Notes under the pieces: generated by a model
What the model was told of the DNA's origin: nothing
Seen by the model: the letters and a program-made list of their open reading frames with translations, nothing else
Databases searched by the model: none
Translations under genes and position numbers: made by a program
Source of the DNA: Erinaceus europaeus
Lineage: Eukaryota > Chordata > Mammalia > Eulipotyphla > Erinaceidae
Direction of reading: 5' to 3'
Length of the DNA stretch: 64,000 bases
NCBI RefSeq assembly: GCF_950295315.1
Contig: NC_080175.1
Coordinates: 85,129,566-85,193,565 of the forward strand
In this document: positions 1-12,084 of the stretch, in pieces
How positions within the stretch are numbered: the first letter of the stretch is position 1
Layout: each line of letters opens with the position of its first letter

Positions 1-3000
1 ACATACTGCTTAAGAACTGCTGGGTCAGAGAGGCACTCAGTCAAGAAATTCAAATGTTCCTGGAAACAAGTGAAAATGAAGACACAAGTTATCAAAATAT
101 TTGGTACATAGCTAAAGCAGTATTGAGAGGTCAGCTCATAGCCATACAACCACATCTTCAAAAACAAGAAAAAGCTTAAATAAACAACCTTACTGCACAC
201 CTTAAGAACTTAGAGGAAGAGGAGCAAAGGGACCCTAAAGCAACCCAAAGGACATAAATCATTAAAATTAGAACATAAGTAAACAACATTAAAATAAGAG
301 GAACCATACAAAAGATCACTGAAGCCAAATGTTTGTTCTTTGAAAAATTAAACAAGATTGACAAACTCCTAGCCAGACTCACTAAAAAAAAAGGGGAAAA
401 AAAAGGAGAAAACCCAAATAAATAGAATTGTAAACAATAGAGGAGATATCACAACTGACACCACAGAAATCCAGAACATCATGTGAGACTTCTACGAAGA
501 ACTATATGGCATGAAGCTAGAGAATCTGGAAGAATGAAAGAACTCCTGAAAACCTATACCCTTCCAAAACTGAACCAAGAAGAACTACAAAACCTAAATG
601 TACTTATCACAGACAAAGAAATAAAAGCAGTTATTAGGAATCTTACCAACAAAAATCCTATACAAGATGGCTTCACAAATGAATTCTACAAAACCTTCAG
701 GAAACAACTAATACCTATAGTTCTAAAGCCCTTCCACAAGATCAAAGACACAGGAACACTCCCTTCTATGAAGCCAGCATCACCCTAATACCAAAAGCAG
801 ATAGGGACACAACAAAAAAGGAAAACTACAGGTCAATATCTCTGATGAACATAGATGTCAAAATATTAAACAAGATCCTGGCCAACTGGATATAGCAGTA
901 TATAAAAAAGATTGTTCATCACGACCAAGTGGGATTCATCCCAGGAATGCAAGGCTGGTTCAACATCCTTATGTCAATCAATGTCATTCACCACATCAAT
1001 AAAAGCAAAACCAAAAACCATATGATTATCTCAATAGATGCAGAGAAAGCCTTTGACAAAATCCAACACCCATTCATGCTCAAAACACTACAAAAAATGG
1101 GAGTAGATGGGAAATTCCTCAAGATAATGGAGTCCATATATAGCAAACCTATAGCCAACATCGTACTCAATGGACAGAAGCTGAAAGCATTCCCTCTCAG
1201 ATCGGGGACAAGACAGGGCTGTTCATTATCACCTTTACTCTTCAACATAGTATTGGAAATTATTGCCATAGCAATCAGGCAAGAGAAAGAAATCAAAGGA
1301 ATACAGGTTGGAAGGGAAGAAGTCAAGCTCTCACTATTTGCAGATGATATGATAGTATACATAGAAAAACCTAAAGAATTCAGCAGAAAGCTACTGGAAG
1401 TTAGTAGGCAATATAGCAAGGTGTCAGGCTACAAAATCAGTGTACAAAAATCAGTGGCATTTCTTTATGCAAATACTAAATCTGAATAAGAAGGTATCCA
1501 GAAATCACTCCATTCATTGTTGCAGCAAAGTCAATAAATTACCTAGGAATACAGCTGACCAAAGAAAGGAAAGACTTGTATACTGAAAAGTATGAGTCAC
1601 TATTCAAGGAAATAGAAAATGATACCAAGAAATGGAAAAACATCCCATACTCATGGATTGGAAAAATTAAAATCATCAAAATGAATATTCTCCCCAGAAC
1701 CATGTACAAATTTAACAATACCCATCAAAGTTCCACCAAGCTTCTTTAAGAGAATAGAACAAACACTACAATCATTTATCTGGAACCAGAAAACACCTAG
1801 AATTGCCAAAACCATCTTGAGGAAAAGAAACATAAATAGAGGCATCACACCTCCAGATATCAAACTATATTATTAGGTCATCAACATCAAAACAGCCTGG
1901 TACTGGAACAAAAATAGGCACACATACCAGTGGAAAAGAATTGAAAGCCCAAGTCTAAACCACCACACCTATGGACATTTAATCTTTGATAAGGGGGCCC
2001 TAAGTATTAAATGGAGAAAGGAAGTTCTCTTCAATAAATGTTGCTGGGAAAACTGGGTTGTAACATGCAGAAGAATGAAACTGAGCCACATTATTTTCAC
2101 CAGAAACAAAAATCAACTCCAAATGGATCAAGAACATGAATGTTAGACCAGAAAAAATCAAATACTTAGAGGAAAACATTGGTGGAACACTTTCCCACCT
2201 AAACCTCAAGGATATCTTTGATGATACAAATCCAAATGCAAGAAAGACTAAAGCAGAAACAAATCAATGGGACTAAATCAAATTGAAAAGTTTCTGCACA
2301 GCCAAAGAAATTATCACACAAACTAAGAGACCCCTCACAGAATGGGAGAAGATCTTCACATGCCATACATCAGATAAGAGACTAACCACCAAAATATACA
2401 AAGAGCTCTGCAAACTCAGCAACAAAAAAGCAAATGATCCATCCAAAAATGGGTAGAGGATATGAACAGAAAATTCACTACAGAAGAGATCCAAAAGGAT
2501 AACAAACACATGAAAAATTGCTCCAGGTCTGATTATCAGAGAAATGCAAATAAAGACAACATTGAAATACCACCTCACTCCTGTGAGAATGGCATACATC
2601 AAAAAGGACAGCAGCAACAAATGCTGGAGAGGCTGTGGGGACAGAGGAACCCTTCTGCACTACTGATGGGAATGTAAATTGGTCCAATCTCTGTGGAGAG
2701 CAGTCTGGAGAACTCTCACAAGGCTAAACATGGACCTTCCATATGAGCCAGTAATTCCTCTCTTAGGAATATACCCCAAGGACTCTATAACACCCACCCA
2801 AAAAGATATGTGTACACCTATGTTCATAGCAGCACAATTTGTAATAGCTAAAACCTGGAAACAATCCAGGTGCCTAACAACAGATGAGTGGCTGAGAAAG
2901 CTGTGGTATATATACACAGTGGAATACTATGCAGCTGTCAAGAACAATGAACCCACCTTCTCTGACCCATCTTGGACAGAGCTAGAAGGAATTATGTTAA

Positions 3001-3465
3001 GTGAGCTAAGTCAGAAAGATAAAGGAGAGTATGGGATGATCCCACTCATCAACAGAAGTTGAAAAAGAAGATCTGAAAGGGAAACTAAAAGCAGGATCTG
3101 ACTAAATTGTAAGTAGGGCACCAAAGTAAAAACCCTGTGGTGAGGGGTAGACATGCAGCTTCCTGGGCCAGTGGGGGGTGGGGGTAGGTGGGTGGGATGG
3201 GATAGGACACAGTCTTTTGGTGGTGGGAATGGTGTTTATGTACACTCCTAGTAAAGTGTAGTCATATAATCACTAGTCATATAAATCACTAGTTAATTAA
3301 TATGAGAGGGGGGAAAATTAATTGTATGTCTCGAAGTTTTTAAAACACAGACTGAGTCTTTTTAATATATAGGCTGTGTATTTGATATGCGGACTCTCTC
3401 AAAAGCCTAGACCAAGTAGATTGGAAGCAACCAGTGGCACAGCTATATAAGATACTGGGTACTAT
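1..3465 (+). mobile_element. L1 retrotransposon, 5' part off the window, ORF2 broken, partial 3' UTR
   Basis: This is a degraded LINE-1 copy that enters from the left edge. Translation shows the end of the ORF2 linker region, then reverse transcriptase, then the C-terminal segment ending near 3060, followed by 3' UTR. The longest clean stretch (929-1489) carries RT motif A ([11 protein letters not shown], from 1031), motif B ([14 protein letters not shown]) and the catalytic FADD (1337-1348). Frameshifts or stops near 175, 258, 765, 895, 1489 and 1715 break the frame, so no full protein can be made. The 3' UTR stops abruptly at about 3465, where a second L1 3' end begins, so this copy lacks its own terminus and poly(A). 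Its sequence is closer to the L1 at 42.0-44.6 kb than to the adjoining piece. Confidence 0.93.
929..1489 (+). pseudogene. L1 ORF2 reverse transcriptase fragment
   Basis: A 186-codon open stretch covers the core of the L1 ORF2 reverse transcriptase. The catalytic aspartates are still present: motif A at about 1037-1039 and the FADD box at 1343-1348. Motif B ([12 protein letters not shown]) lies between them. In an intact L1 this domain copies L1 RNA at the nicked target. Here the frame is cut off from the upstream segment (483-788) by a frameshift near 765 plus a stop just before 900, and from the downstream part by the stop at 1489. It is a remnant, not a gene. Confidence 0.9.
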
Positions 3466-4137
3466 TAAGAACTATGAACCTACCTTCTCTGACCCATCTG
3501 GACAGAGCTAGAAGGAATTATGTTAAGTGAGCTAAGTCAGAAAGGTAAAGATGAGTATGGGATGATCCCACTCATCAATAGAAGCTGAGAAAGAAGAACA
3601 GAAAGGGAAACTAAAAGCAAGATTTGACTTAATCTGGAGTAGGGTACCAAAGTAAAAACCCTGGGGTGAGGGTGAGGGTGAATATTCCACTTCCTGAGGC
3701 AGCAGAGGGAGGGTGGGTGGGATGGGACACAGTCTTTTGGTGGCGGGAATGTTGTTTATGTACATTCCTATTATTTTATAGTCATGTAAATCTTTATTTA
3801 ATTAATATGAGAGGGGAAAATTGATTGTATGTCTCAAACTTTTTAAAGCACAGACTGAATCTTTCTAATATGTAGTCTGAGTCTTTGATATGTTGGCTCT
3901 CTCAAAAACCTAGACCAGGGAGAACAGAAGCAACCATCAGAAGCAACCATTAGCACAGCTATATACAAATGATGTCAAAGGTCATGAATTATGGTGATGT
4001 TGGGTATAATACAGCAAATCCTAACAAAGGTATTTTTTTCAGAGTTAACCCAATTAACAAATAATGTGATTATAACAATAACTATTGTTTTCTTGAATCC
4101 TAAGACAGCAGGAACCTCACATTTCCACTAAAACTCA
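3466..4137 (+). mobile_element. Second L1 3' end, joined head to tail to the first
   Basis: The sequence jumps back to the end of ORF2 ('aagaactatgaaccta', matching about 2939-2954) and repeats the last ORF2 codons and the 3' UTR, then continues about 200 bases further than the first copy. It can be aligned with 43160-43795 in the L1 at 42-44.6 kb and breaks off near 4137. It differs from the first copy at many positions (for example 'agcaagatttgacttaatctgg' region against 'agcaggatctgactaaattg'), so it is an older or different L1 copy and not a fresh duplication. Confidence 0.8.
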
Positions 4138-4382
4138 AGATAGGCAAAGAACTCAAAAATCATTTAACAAAAAGCAAATTATTCCATTAAAAAAAAGTGG
4201 GAAGAAGATATGAGCAAATACTTCACCAAAGGCATATATGGTTAATCAGGACATGAAGAAATGCCCATCATCAATTACTACCAGAAATGCAAATCAAGAC
4301 AACACCAAGATGTCACCTCTTGCTTGTGAAAATGTACTACACCAAAAATGTCAGAAACAGCAAGTGCATTTAAAAGTAAAAA
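4138..4382 (+). mobile_element. Old L1 ORF2 fragment
   Basis: The sequence resembles the ORF2 C-terminal region found in old mammalian L1 copies: a 'gggaagaagatatgagcaaatac' area, then 'cagaaatgcaaatcaagacaac', then a diverged 'gatgtcacctcttgc' where younger copies read 'gataccacctcactcc'. There is no open frame. It is followed by a short (GTTT)n run at about 4400-4417. Confidence 0.65.
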
Positions 4383-4449
4383 GGGTATACTAGTTTTTTG
4401 TTTGTTTGTTTGTTTGTATAGTCACAGGCCCTTTGGAATATAACTAAAA

Positions 4450-4930
4450 TATGCTTACGAGCTATCTACAAAACAGAGACCCCTCCCCCTACTCTTCATC
4501 CACACTATTCCAGCCTTTAGGTTCATGATTAGTCAACAATTTGTTTGGCTTTATGTGTTAACTCTTTTTCAGCCACCAGGTTCTAGATGCTACCATGATG
4601 CCAACTGGACTTCCCTGGACAGACAACCCCACCAACGTGTCCTGGAGATCTAATTCCCCAGAACCCCACCACACTAGAGAAAGAGAGAGATAGGCTGGGA
4701 GTATGGATCGACCTGTCAAGCCCATATTCAGCGGGGAAGCAATTACAGAAGCCAGACCTTCTACCTTCTGCATCCCACAATGACCCTGGGTCCATATTCC
4801 CAGAGGGTTAAAGAATAGGAAAGCTATCAAGGGAGGAGGTGGGATATGGAGTTCTGGTGGTGGGAACTGTGTGGAGTTGTACCCCTCTTATCCTATGGTT
4901 TTGTCAGTGTTTCCTTTTTATAAAGAAAAG
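4450..4930 (+). mobile_element. L1 3' UTR terminal segment (young hedgehog-type tail)
   Basis: This matches the last 470 or so bases of the L1 at 42.0-44.6 kb: 'ccactattccag', 'caccaggttctagatgc', 'cctggacagacaac', then 'gtggagttgtacccctcttatcc' and an A-rich end. The same terminus recurs in this window at 10.2, 16.0, 37.0, 44.2, 46.0, 48.7 and 63.2 kb, which marks it as the 3' end of one active L1 lineage. Open frames here (4558-4830, both minus-strand versions) are shadows of this repeat. Confidence 0.85.
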
Positions 4931-5119
4931 AAAAATAGAGACTTATAGAAATTGATATTCATGTCATTGTGAAGTCAGATTATCTTGTTGTCTAATAAAT
5001 TAAATAATATAATAATATAAAAGTAGTACTTTCGACTAAAATAAAAATATATGTGAAACAATGTACTTAAGTATTTTAGTTAAGTTTCAGGCCTTTCATG
5101 TCTGAAGAAAAGAAGATCT

Positions 5120-5262
5120 CACATTCAGGTCTGCAGGTGCATTTCTCACCCCTCTCTGTCTTCCCCTCCTCTCTCAATTTCTCTCTGTCCTATCCAACAA
5201 CAACGACATCAATAACAACAATAACAACTACAATAAAACAAGGGCAAAAAAAAGGGAATAAA
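5120..5262 (+). mobile_element. tRNA-derived SINE, 5'-truncated
   Basis: Only the 3' half is present: the 'caggtctgcaggtg' centre, the CT-rich run, 'ctctctgtcctatccaac' and a CAA/AAC-rich tail ending 'aagggaataaa'. The tRNA-like head is missing. Confidence 0.8.
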
Positions 5263-6400
5263 TATTAGTATATATCTCTTCAATTATATTAAGATAATAT
5301 TCTCTCCTATGATGTAACAATATGGTAAATTTGTAAAAGCAGAACTTACACTAATCCAGTCCTGTACTTCTAGAGTACAATTCTTATGAAGTCTGAAGTA
5401 CTTGTACTATTTAATTGGCTAAGATCTTTGAATTAATTAAATATAAGGTCACTCTATAGTTATAAAATAAGTGAGTTTTCTTTCTCAAGATTTGGTATCA
5501 AAAACATTTTGGAAGTGTTTCTTCTTTTTTCCCCTGAAATCTGGAAGAATTTTAACTACATTCTGATTATTTCTAAGAATTGTAAAAGATATCATCTGTG
5601 AACCCATCTGGGCCTACTTGGTATTTTCTACATGCTTAACTAGAGTATTCCTTATTTCTTTCCATAGTTATTTACTAGTTTTAGAATTCACATCAAATGT
5701 ATTCATTCCCCTATAAATATATAAACATAAATACTTTTAAACTTTATAAAAATGTTTATAGGGTTTACTAAAATTCTTCAACTGCCTCTATCTTGGTAAA
5801 TTTACCCACTGTAATTCTAATTTTACTTATTTTTGTTCTTTTGCAGTTTATTTATAGGTAAATCTCATCAATTTTGATTTTATGATAAAAATGTGAAATG
5901 GAAAAAACTTAAGATGGAAAATCCTTCAAGAATATTTAATCAGAACTTCAAATGCTATTTTTCAATTTGCCTAAGAAAGCTCACTTTCCTTCAAAAGTTG
6001 GAATAAATTTCTATTCTGTTTAATTCCAAGACGAAGTATTAGTTTCTATTTAGAAACCATGTTGTATGAAAAATAAGTACATTTTAACACTGTAATCAAA
6101 ATTACATGAAGTGGACTATGAAAGACAGAAAGGAGGTGTGATATTTATTTCACTGAAGACTATATTTTTGTTATATTTATCTATTTTCTACAAATTGTAG
6201 AAGAATAGAACTAAAGTACCTTGATCCATACTGAAAGTCAAGTTCATTATCCAACTTTATTTTAGGAGTAATTAACTTTATATCAGAAGGTACTGCACAC
6301 ACTAATAAATAGGGTTTCTTGAGTCCTAATGACCTATGATTGTCTTAATGTTTCACTCTCTTACTCCTGTTCTATGTTTTATTTTTAAACTTTAATTTTA
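5263..6400. other. Unique AT-rich intergenic DNA
   Basis: I see no gene, RNA or recognisable repeat here. The composition is AT-rich with stops in all frames. Confidence 0.5.
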
Positions 6401-6607
6401 GGAAGGCCTACAATGGCACAACCAGCTCACCTGGATAGCGCTGCTTTGCTATGTGTATGGACACAGGTTTGAGTACACACCCCACCACAATGAAAGGAAT
6501 ATGACACTGTGGTTTCTTTCCTGCTCTCTATCTACTTCGCCACCTAAATCTAGCTCACAATGTCAGCCAAGAACTGTGATGTCCCAGAGGTGAAGAAAGA
6601 GAGAAAG

Positions 6608-6640
<33 letters not shown>

Positions 6641-6660
6641 GGGTGGGGAGGTAAAAAGGG
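6401..6660 (+). mobile_element. Diverged tRNA-derived SINE with (GA)n tract
   Basis: The head 'ggcacaaccagctcacctgga...' and B-box-like 'acaggtttgagtacac' resemble the other SINE heads in the window. The body is strongly diverged and ends in a perfect GA run at 6610-6639. Confidence 0.55.
6610..6639. repeat. (AG)n microsatellite
   Basis: There are 15 uninterrupted AG dinucleotides at the 3' end of the diverged SINE, a likely length-variable locus. Confidence 0.9.
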
Positions 6661-6664
6661 AAAA

Positions 6665-7310
6665 AAAAAGAAAATGAGATAGGATATCAGAAATGTAATA
6701 AAATTTACCTTTCTGAACATCAGTATATCACATTTTATTTTATTTCAGAAAATATCAACAGTATTTAAAATATTTAATTGACTCTTCATTGAAATTATGC
6801 TGATTTAAATGCACTAATTAAATTTAAAAAAATACAAGAAACCCAAGAGTTCAAATGCGTACATCTGTTCTCAAGTCTGCAGTCATGCCAAAATCTATTG
6901 CTGGTTTTATTTAAATTACGATGATACAAACACTTCCTTCTGTCATACGCATACCCTAACTTGGTTTCCAAGTTAATTTCTATATTTATTCATGTTTATA
7001 ATGAAAGCAAAGTTTTCAATTAAGAGACGATTTTAAAAAATATACCCTAAAAGTCTATATTCATGTTTCATTTAACATTTTCCAGTATTCTTTTATGATA
7101 GTTTTTTAAAAATGTATTCCTTCATTTACCTCTTTACATGTAAATGGGAAGTTAGCATGAGTCAAAGCCGTGCTCAGTTTCTGGAAATACATTGTTGAGC
7201 GATCTGTTTCTGAATAAAAATTGAAATCTAGTGACATATTTATAACAAACCAAACTTAAATTCATAATAGATTGATAAATGTTATAGCTGAGGAGATATA
7301 TATTTTTTTC
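6665..7310. other. Unique AT-rich intergenic DNA
   Basis: No gene or repeat recognised. Confidence 0.45.
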
Positions 7311-7445
7311 TTTATGGTATTAATGGTTTACAGTTGACAGTAAAATACAGTAGTTTGTACATGCATAACATTTCCACCTAACAATGTAACCCCCACTAGG
7401 TCCTCTTCTGCCATCATGTTCCCGGACCTGAACCCTCCAAGATAT
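7311..7445 (-). mobile_element. L1 3' tail, 'gacctagtgggg' family
   Basis: Read on the minus strand, this is a short L1 3' terminus: 'gaaccc...ggaacatgatggcagaagaggacctagtgggggttacattgtt' and 'gttatgcatgtacaaac', ending at 'taaaccattaat'. The same terminus lies on the plus strand at 26.5, 29.4 and 29.8 kb. Confidence 0.75.
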
Positions 7446-8320
7446 AGTTCTTAATACAACATACAAAAAGCTTCTTAGAGCAAGAGGTAGAAAAAATGAA
7501 AAATACATCTGAATAAGTTGCTGTCTTTGTATTTGCATGGGAGCTATGATAATTCTCTATATCCTCCTAACTTTATCTGGCCTGACTGGGCAGAGTTTAT
7601 GTTTCAATCCTTAAATACAATCATTATCTATTTAGTAGGTAGAAAACAGTTTCCTACATTTCTACCCACTAAAACAATTACCCACAAAATAGAATCATTG
7701 TAAAGAGAGAAAACACTGGAATCATCAAAGATAAATCAAGAAATCACATTATTGAAGAGGATAAAAGCCCTGTTTCCTCAAGTAAAGTCCAAATGTTACT
7801 TATTCTGTTATTATTATTACTATTATTATTATGTCTCTGAGGAGGCATTTGGATTCAGAGAGATATATAGGAGGGAAGGCAGCACTTTCTCCAAAGCCAA
7901 CCCAAGTCTCCACTTTTATTCATGGCAGTCAACCAGGCTTCTTAATATTGAAAGAAAAGAATGATATATTTAAACAATATAGACTTTTGCCAACATCAAA
8001 TTTTTGACTTTCTAGATCTAGACCTGCTGTAATGCTGGTTTTAATTTTCTGATTAATGGAGATCTAATTAATTAATTCAATTTTTAATGTAGAGACAGGT
8101 AATTTCTAAGTGCATGCAGTAAAACCATAGATGGAGTAATAAATAATTGAAAATTGTAATAACTTAACAGTCATATTAACATTGTTAGAATTGCCTTGAA
8201 TAGACAATTAGTCATCTGTGTAAACATGCATAATATAAGTAAATTTAATTTTGTTTTCTTAAAGTGATCTCTCTTGTTAAAACAACTGCTTTCTTTCTTC
8301 TTTTTTTTAACTTTCTTCTT
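7446..8320. other. Unique intergenic DNA with a short (TTA)n run
   Basis: No gene seen. A TTA trinucleotide run lies at about 7807-7831. The frames at 7518-7703 and 7752-7964 are low-complexity or chance frames. Confidence 0.45.
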
Positions 8321-8324
8321 TTTT

Positions 8325-8456
8325 TTCCCTTTATTAGGAGATTAATGTTTTACATTAATTTACAGAGGACCTAGTGGGGTTGTATTGTTATGAGAAACTG
8401 AGAAATGTTATGCATGTACAAACTATTATATTTAATGTCAACTGTAAAATAAATGT
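8325..8456. mobile_element. L1 3' tail present in both orientations (inverted pair)
   Basis: About 8325-8367 reads on the minus strand as the very end of the 'gacctagtgggg' L1 tail (ctgtaaat...aacattaat...aataaaggg). It is followed at once by the same tail on the plus strand (8368-8456: 'gaggacctagtggggttgtattg' to 'tcaactgtaaaataaatg'). The two arms form an imperfect inverted repeat, as can arise by twin priming or by one tail inserting into another. Confidence 0.6.
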
Positions 8457-8635
8457 TTTCGAGTTCTCTGCTAACCTGAAAAATGCTAAGTCAAGTTGTT
8501 TATCAAATATATGTATGCTGTACTGATCTCATTGAGATTGTCACTAAGCATTTTCTAAATAATTTGTTTCTGGAAAGTTTCTACTGACAATGAAGTAAAA
8601 AAGTGCTGCCAAATAAACAATTTTGTTTTAATTTT

Positions 8636-8848
8636 TAAAAATGTTTTATCTTTATTTATTTATAGAAACAGAGAGAAATTGAGAAGGCGAGAGGAAATAG
8701 AGAGGGAGAGAGACAGAGAGATACCTGCAGACCCGTTTCACCACTCATGAAGCTTTTCCCCTGCAGATGGGGACCAGGGGCTTGAAACCCGGGTCCTCGA
8801 GCACTGTAATGTGTACACTTAATAGGTGTGCTAGCGCCTTGCCCTCTA
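8636..8848 (-). mobile_element. tRNA-derived SINE (short, AATAAA-tailed type)
   Basis: On the minus strand it reads head, B-box-like 'gggtttcaagcccctggtccc', 'atctgcaggggaaaagcttcatgagtggtgaaa', CT-rich run, then 'taaataaataaagataaa'. The complete body is about 210 bases. The 5' end of the element lies near 8848. Confidence 0.85.
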
Positions 8849-9261
8849 AGTGAGCAATTTTTTTTAGGAAATAAATTAAGTAAAGTAATCTATCTTGAGC
8901 ATCATCTCTATCATATTTTAAATATATCTCAAAATGATATATATTCTCTATATATAATGCTATATATTATATATAATATAATAATCTATATAATATAATA
9001 TATTCTGTGAAGATTTCTGTATCTCATGTGGGCTTCTTCAGGACAAAACTCAGTTTATCACATGTCCCAATCTACTTTGCAGGATTACTTTGAAGACCAA
9101 ATAAAAAATGCACATACAATAATAATGTTTTTAAAGTAAAAAAAATAAATAACATGTCTAACGTCATTGATGAGATTTTCTTGGCATAATACATTTTTGA
9201 AAAACTTTAGAGAGATAATCTTGATTTATACAATGAAACCTTGATTATGTGTTAATTCACA

Positions 9262-9425
9262 GTTTCCAGCCAACTTTTTCATTAGAGACAGAGAAAGAGA
9301 TAGTGAAAGGAAAAATATCGCAACACCAGGCTTTTCCTTAGTGTCGTGCACTCTATATAACGCCAGAGTTCAAACCTGGGTCACATGTGTGGCAAAGCAC
9401 ACACCCTTGCAGATCAGCTCCATGT
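9262..9425 (-). mobile_element. Diverged SINE
   Basis: The minus strand carries a tRNA-like head with 'acccaggtttgaactctggc', the 'ggtgttgcgat' centre and a CT-rich run ('ctttcactatctctttctctg'). It is clearly older than most SINE copies here. Confidence 0.6.
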
Positions 9426-9469
9426 CTGCATATGCAGAGACGCCACTGTACATCTCTTAATGTATTGTT

Positions 9470-9745
9470 TTTAGGCACTGCAGGAGAATGAACTAGGGGA
9501 TTCTTGCATGTCTAACACCACCCAGTAGCATCCCTTGCCCATTTTTATTCTATATACTTAGAGAAAGAGAGCAAGTTATAGATAAAGACATAGGGGGGAG
9601 TGAGAGAGACGCCAATACACAGCACATCATCCACTGAGTTCCGCTGGTTATTGCCAATGGAGCTTCGGTATGGTGCTGGGAATTAAACAGTCACTGTACG
9701 CATGCTAAGGTGTGTGCTTTACCCCTTGAGCTTTATCATAGATCC
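9470..9745 (-). mobile_element. Diverged SINE (third head type), possibly two pieces
   Basis: On the minus strand it shows a head near 9745, 'gtttaattcccagcaccatac' as B-box, a CT-rich segment and a tail near 9545. The portion 9470-9540 resembles another eroded fragment. Both are strongly mutated, so the borders are approximate. Confidence 0.5.
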
Positions 9746-9759
9746 AGTTTATTTCCTTT

Positions 9760-10212
9760 TTAAATGGGGTAGCTCTGAATGAAAAGCTAAGGAGAGATTA
9801 GAAAAGGAGTCTGATAATAGGGAAAATGTGTAGTTTCCTGTACGAATTTTATGTAATGAAGTTGAAACGCCAAACATCAGTGAAGGCATCATCCATAACC
9901 ACACTTAGACTAAAGAAAGAAATTTGTGTGATCAGCAGGAAGAAACCCCTGGGTAGATGATAACTGATTTTACATGTTAAGTATCATGAGGTTGATGAAC
10001 TCAGAAAATTCTCTTTTCAATGATTCAGAAGGTGAATCATGACTGAAACTAAGGAGGGAAGAAGGACAATCCAGTATTTTGGTAGAATGGAAAAGGTTGG
10101 AAAGATCACAATTTAAATGGTGGAATTAGTAATGCTTTTTTCAGACATATTGTAATATTTCTTATTAGTGCTGAAAGGCCCCATTATGGTTAGTGATGCT
10201 GAATTTAGGAAT
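9760..10212. other. Unique intergenic DNA
   Basis: I see no gene or recognisable repeat. The last ten bases before the next element are the start of its target-site duplication. Confidence 0.4.
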
Positions 10213-11047
10213 AAGGGGTGCACCTTAGGGTGGGGCCCACTTTCCTACATGCTCCTCTCAATTCAAATCAAATAATATTGCATCCGCTGATCACAACCTA
10301 ATCAACGCAACAAGTGCCACCCCAGGATGCTTCACTTCAGACAGTGACCAGAGACTTCAGGTGTGGAATGACAACCCTTCAGCTTCATCACTCGGGTGAG
10401 ACCTTTGCTTTCATAGTATTCTCTAATTCCATCTCAGGTGGTCCACTCCCCAATAAAATCCCCAAACCTAGGTATAGTCCAGGTCCCCTGAGATAGAGCA
10501 TAGGTTCACACGTGCCCATAAACTAGGGGAAAATATATACCTGAAAGCAGAAATAGACAAGAGCATGCAGGGAATACCCCCCAATACTTCATCTGCACTA
10601 TTCCAGTCTTTAGGTACATGATTGTTCAACAATTTGTTTGGCTTTGTATGTTAACTCTCTTTTCAGCCACCAGGTTCCGGATGCCAGCAAGATGCTGACC
10701 AGACTTCCCTGGACAGACGACCCCATCAATGTGTACTGGAGCGCCTCTTCCCCAGAGCCCCACCTTACGAGGGAAAGAGAGAGGCAGGCTGGGAGTATGA
10801 ATGGACCAGTCAACACCTATGTTCAGTGGGGAAGCAATTACAGAAGCCAAACCTTCCACCCTCTGCAACTGACAAGGACCCTGGATCCATACTCCCAGAG
10901 AGATAAAGAATGGGAAGGCTATCAGGGGAGGGGATGGGATATGGAGATCGGGTTATGGGAATTGTGTGGAACTTTACCCCTCTTATTTTTTGTTTTGTTA
11001 ATGTCTCCTTTCTTAAATAAATTTAAAAAAAAGAAAGAAGGGGTGCA
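10213..11047 (+). mobile_element. 5'-truncated L1 insertion, 3' UTR only, with target-site duplication
   Basis: About 815 bases of L1 3' UTR (10223-11037) are flanked by the perfect 10-base duplication 'aaggggtgca' (10213-10222 and 11038-11047). The body aligns along its whole length with 43815-44625. It ends in 'cttaaataaatttaaaaaaaag'. All L1 coding sequence was lost at insertion. The 144-codon frame at 10638-11072 and its minus-strand counterparts are repeat sequence, not genes. Confidence 0.9.
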
Positions 11048-12084
11048 TTTGCATAACTTATTTATTACTTGACTACTTGGGTTCCAGTGATAAGAACCTG
11101 ATTGCTTGTCTACTTCCAAGACTAAAAGTTTACAAAGTGACTGGGACTAAAAGGGAGAGGGAGAAAGGTGTTTTGTTGCCAGAAAGTTAATTCTTAGAGT
11201 AACTAATTAATATATATTTATATGTTAATTTATGTATGTATAAGACAAAGTATATAAGGCTAAGTAACAGGGATTTGTGGACAGCAATTTGATTTTAATA
11301 AAACAAATCACAGTAAAGTTGATGGCAAGAGTGGAATGCTGAATAAACTTAGGAGGTGTGAGTGGAAAAGGACGTTGTAAAGGATAAGTGAGGTTTCTGA
11401 ATAAAGAAAACTATATGCAGAACTAGATAAACTGTGTGTATAAAGAGATATACTACTTAAATTGATCCAGGAAGATTTTCTGTTCTTAAGGTCTGTTAAA
11501 TATATATCAAAATATTTTCAGTATCAGGGAAAATCATCTGGAATTTGTCAGATAACAAAAATGTGGGCTTCATATATATATATATGAGAGACTGAAGCAC
11601 GCCTAAAAAATTAAATGACAATGTTCCTCTATTGAAGTAACACACAACAGTTCACATATCCTTGATGTTTGAGAAAGTAATCACTTTTTGAAAGCGTTAT
11701 CCATGACTAATTTTCTCATGAGAGAGTGAGTTTCACTTCACACAAAGACATTAAGAAAAGACCTATAGGAGACTTTGGAAAATTGAGGAGAGTGTACAAG
11801 TATGGAACTACAATACTAATGGTACAATGAAAGAATTCATGAAGTGGGGGAATCGATTGGCAAGAGGATTGAATTAGGTACAATAATGCATTTAAGTGAT
11901 AGAGTTTTTGATAATACACAATGTTAGAGTTACACTTTATTTTTTTTCCTGACTGAAACAGAGATGGGAAAATATATGAGTTTAGTTGGAAAAGTTTCTT
12001 GAAAAGAAGTAGACAATAATCCGAAAGTTGGTAAATATTTATTTCTTGGTTGAAATAAAAATGACCAAAGATGATATATTTCAT
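11048..12084. other. Unique AT-rich intergenic DNA
   Basis: No gene recognised. A short (TA)n run lies at 11572-11585. The minus-strand frame at 11716-12084 shows no family features and overlaps the SINE tail. Confidence 0.45.

Noticed and set aside
988..1419. 143-codon minus-strand frame
   Set aside because: It lies opposite the L1 reverse transcriptase and has no features of its own.
10638..11072. 144-codon plus-strand frame, with a similar one at 44172-44609
   Set aside because: Both are the L1 3' UTR tail translated by chance. The repetition reflects copies of one repeat, not a gene family.
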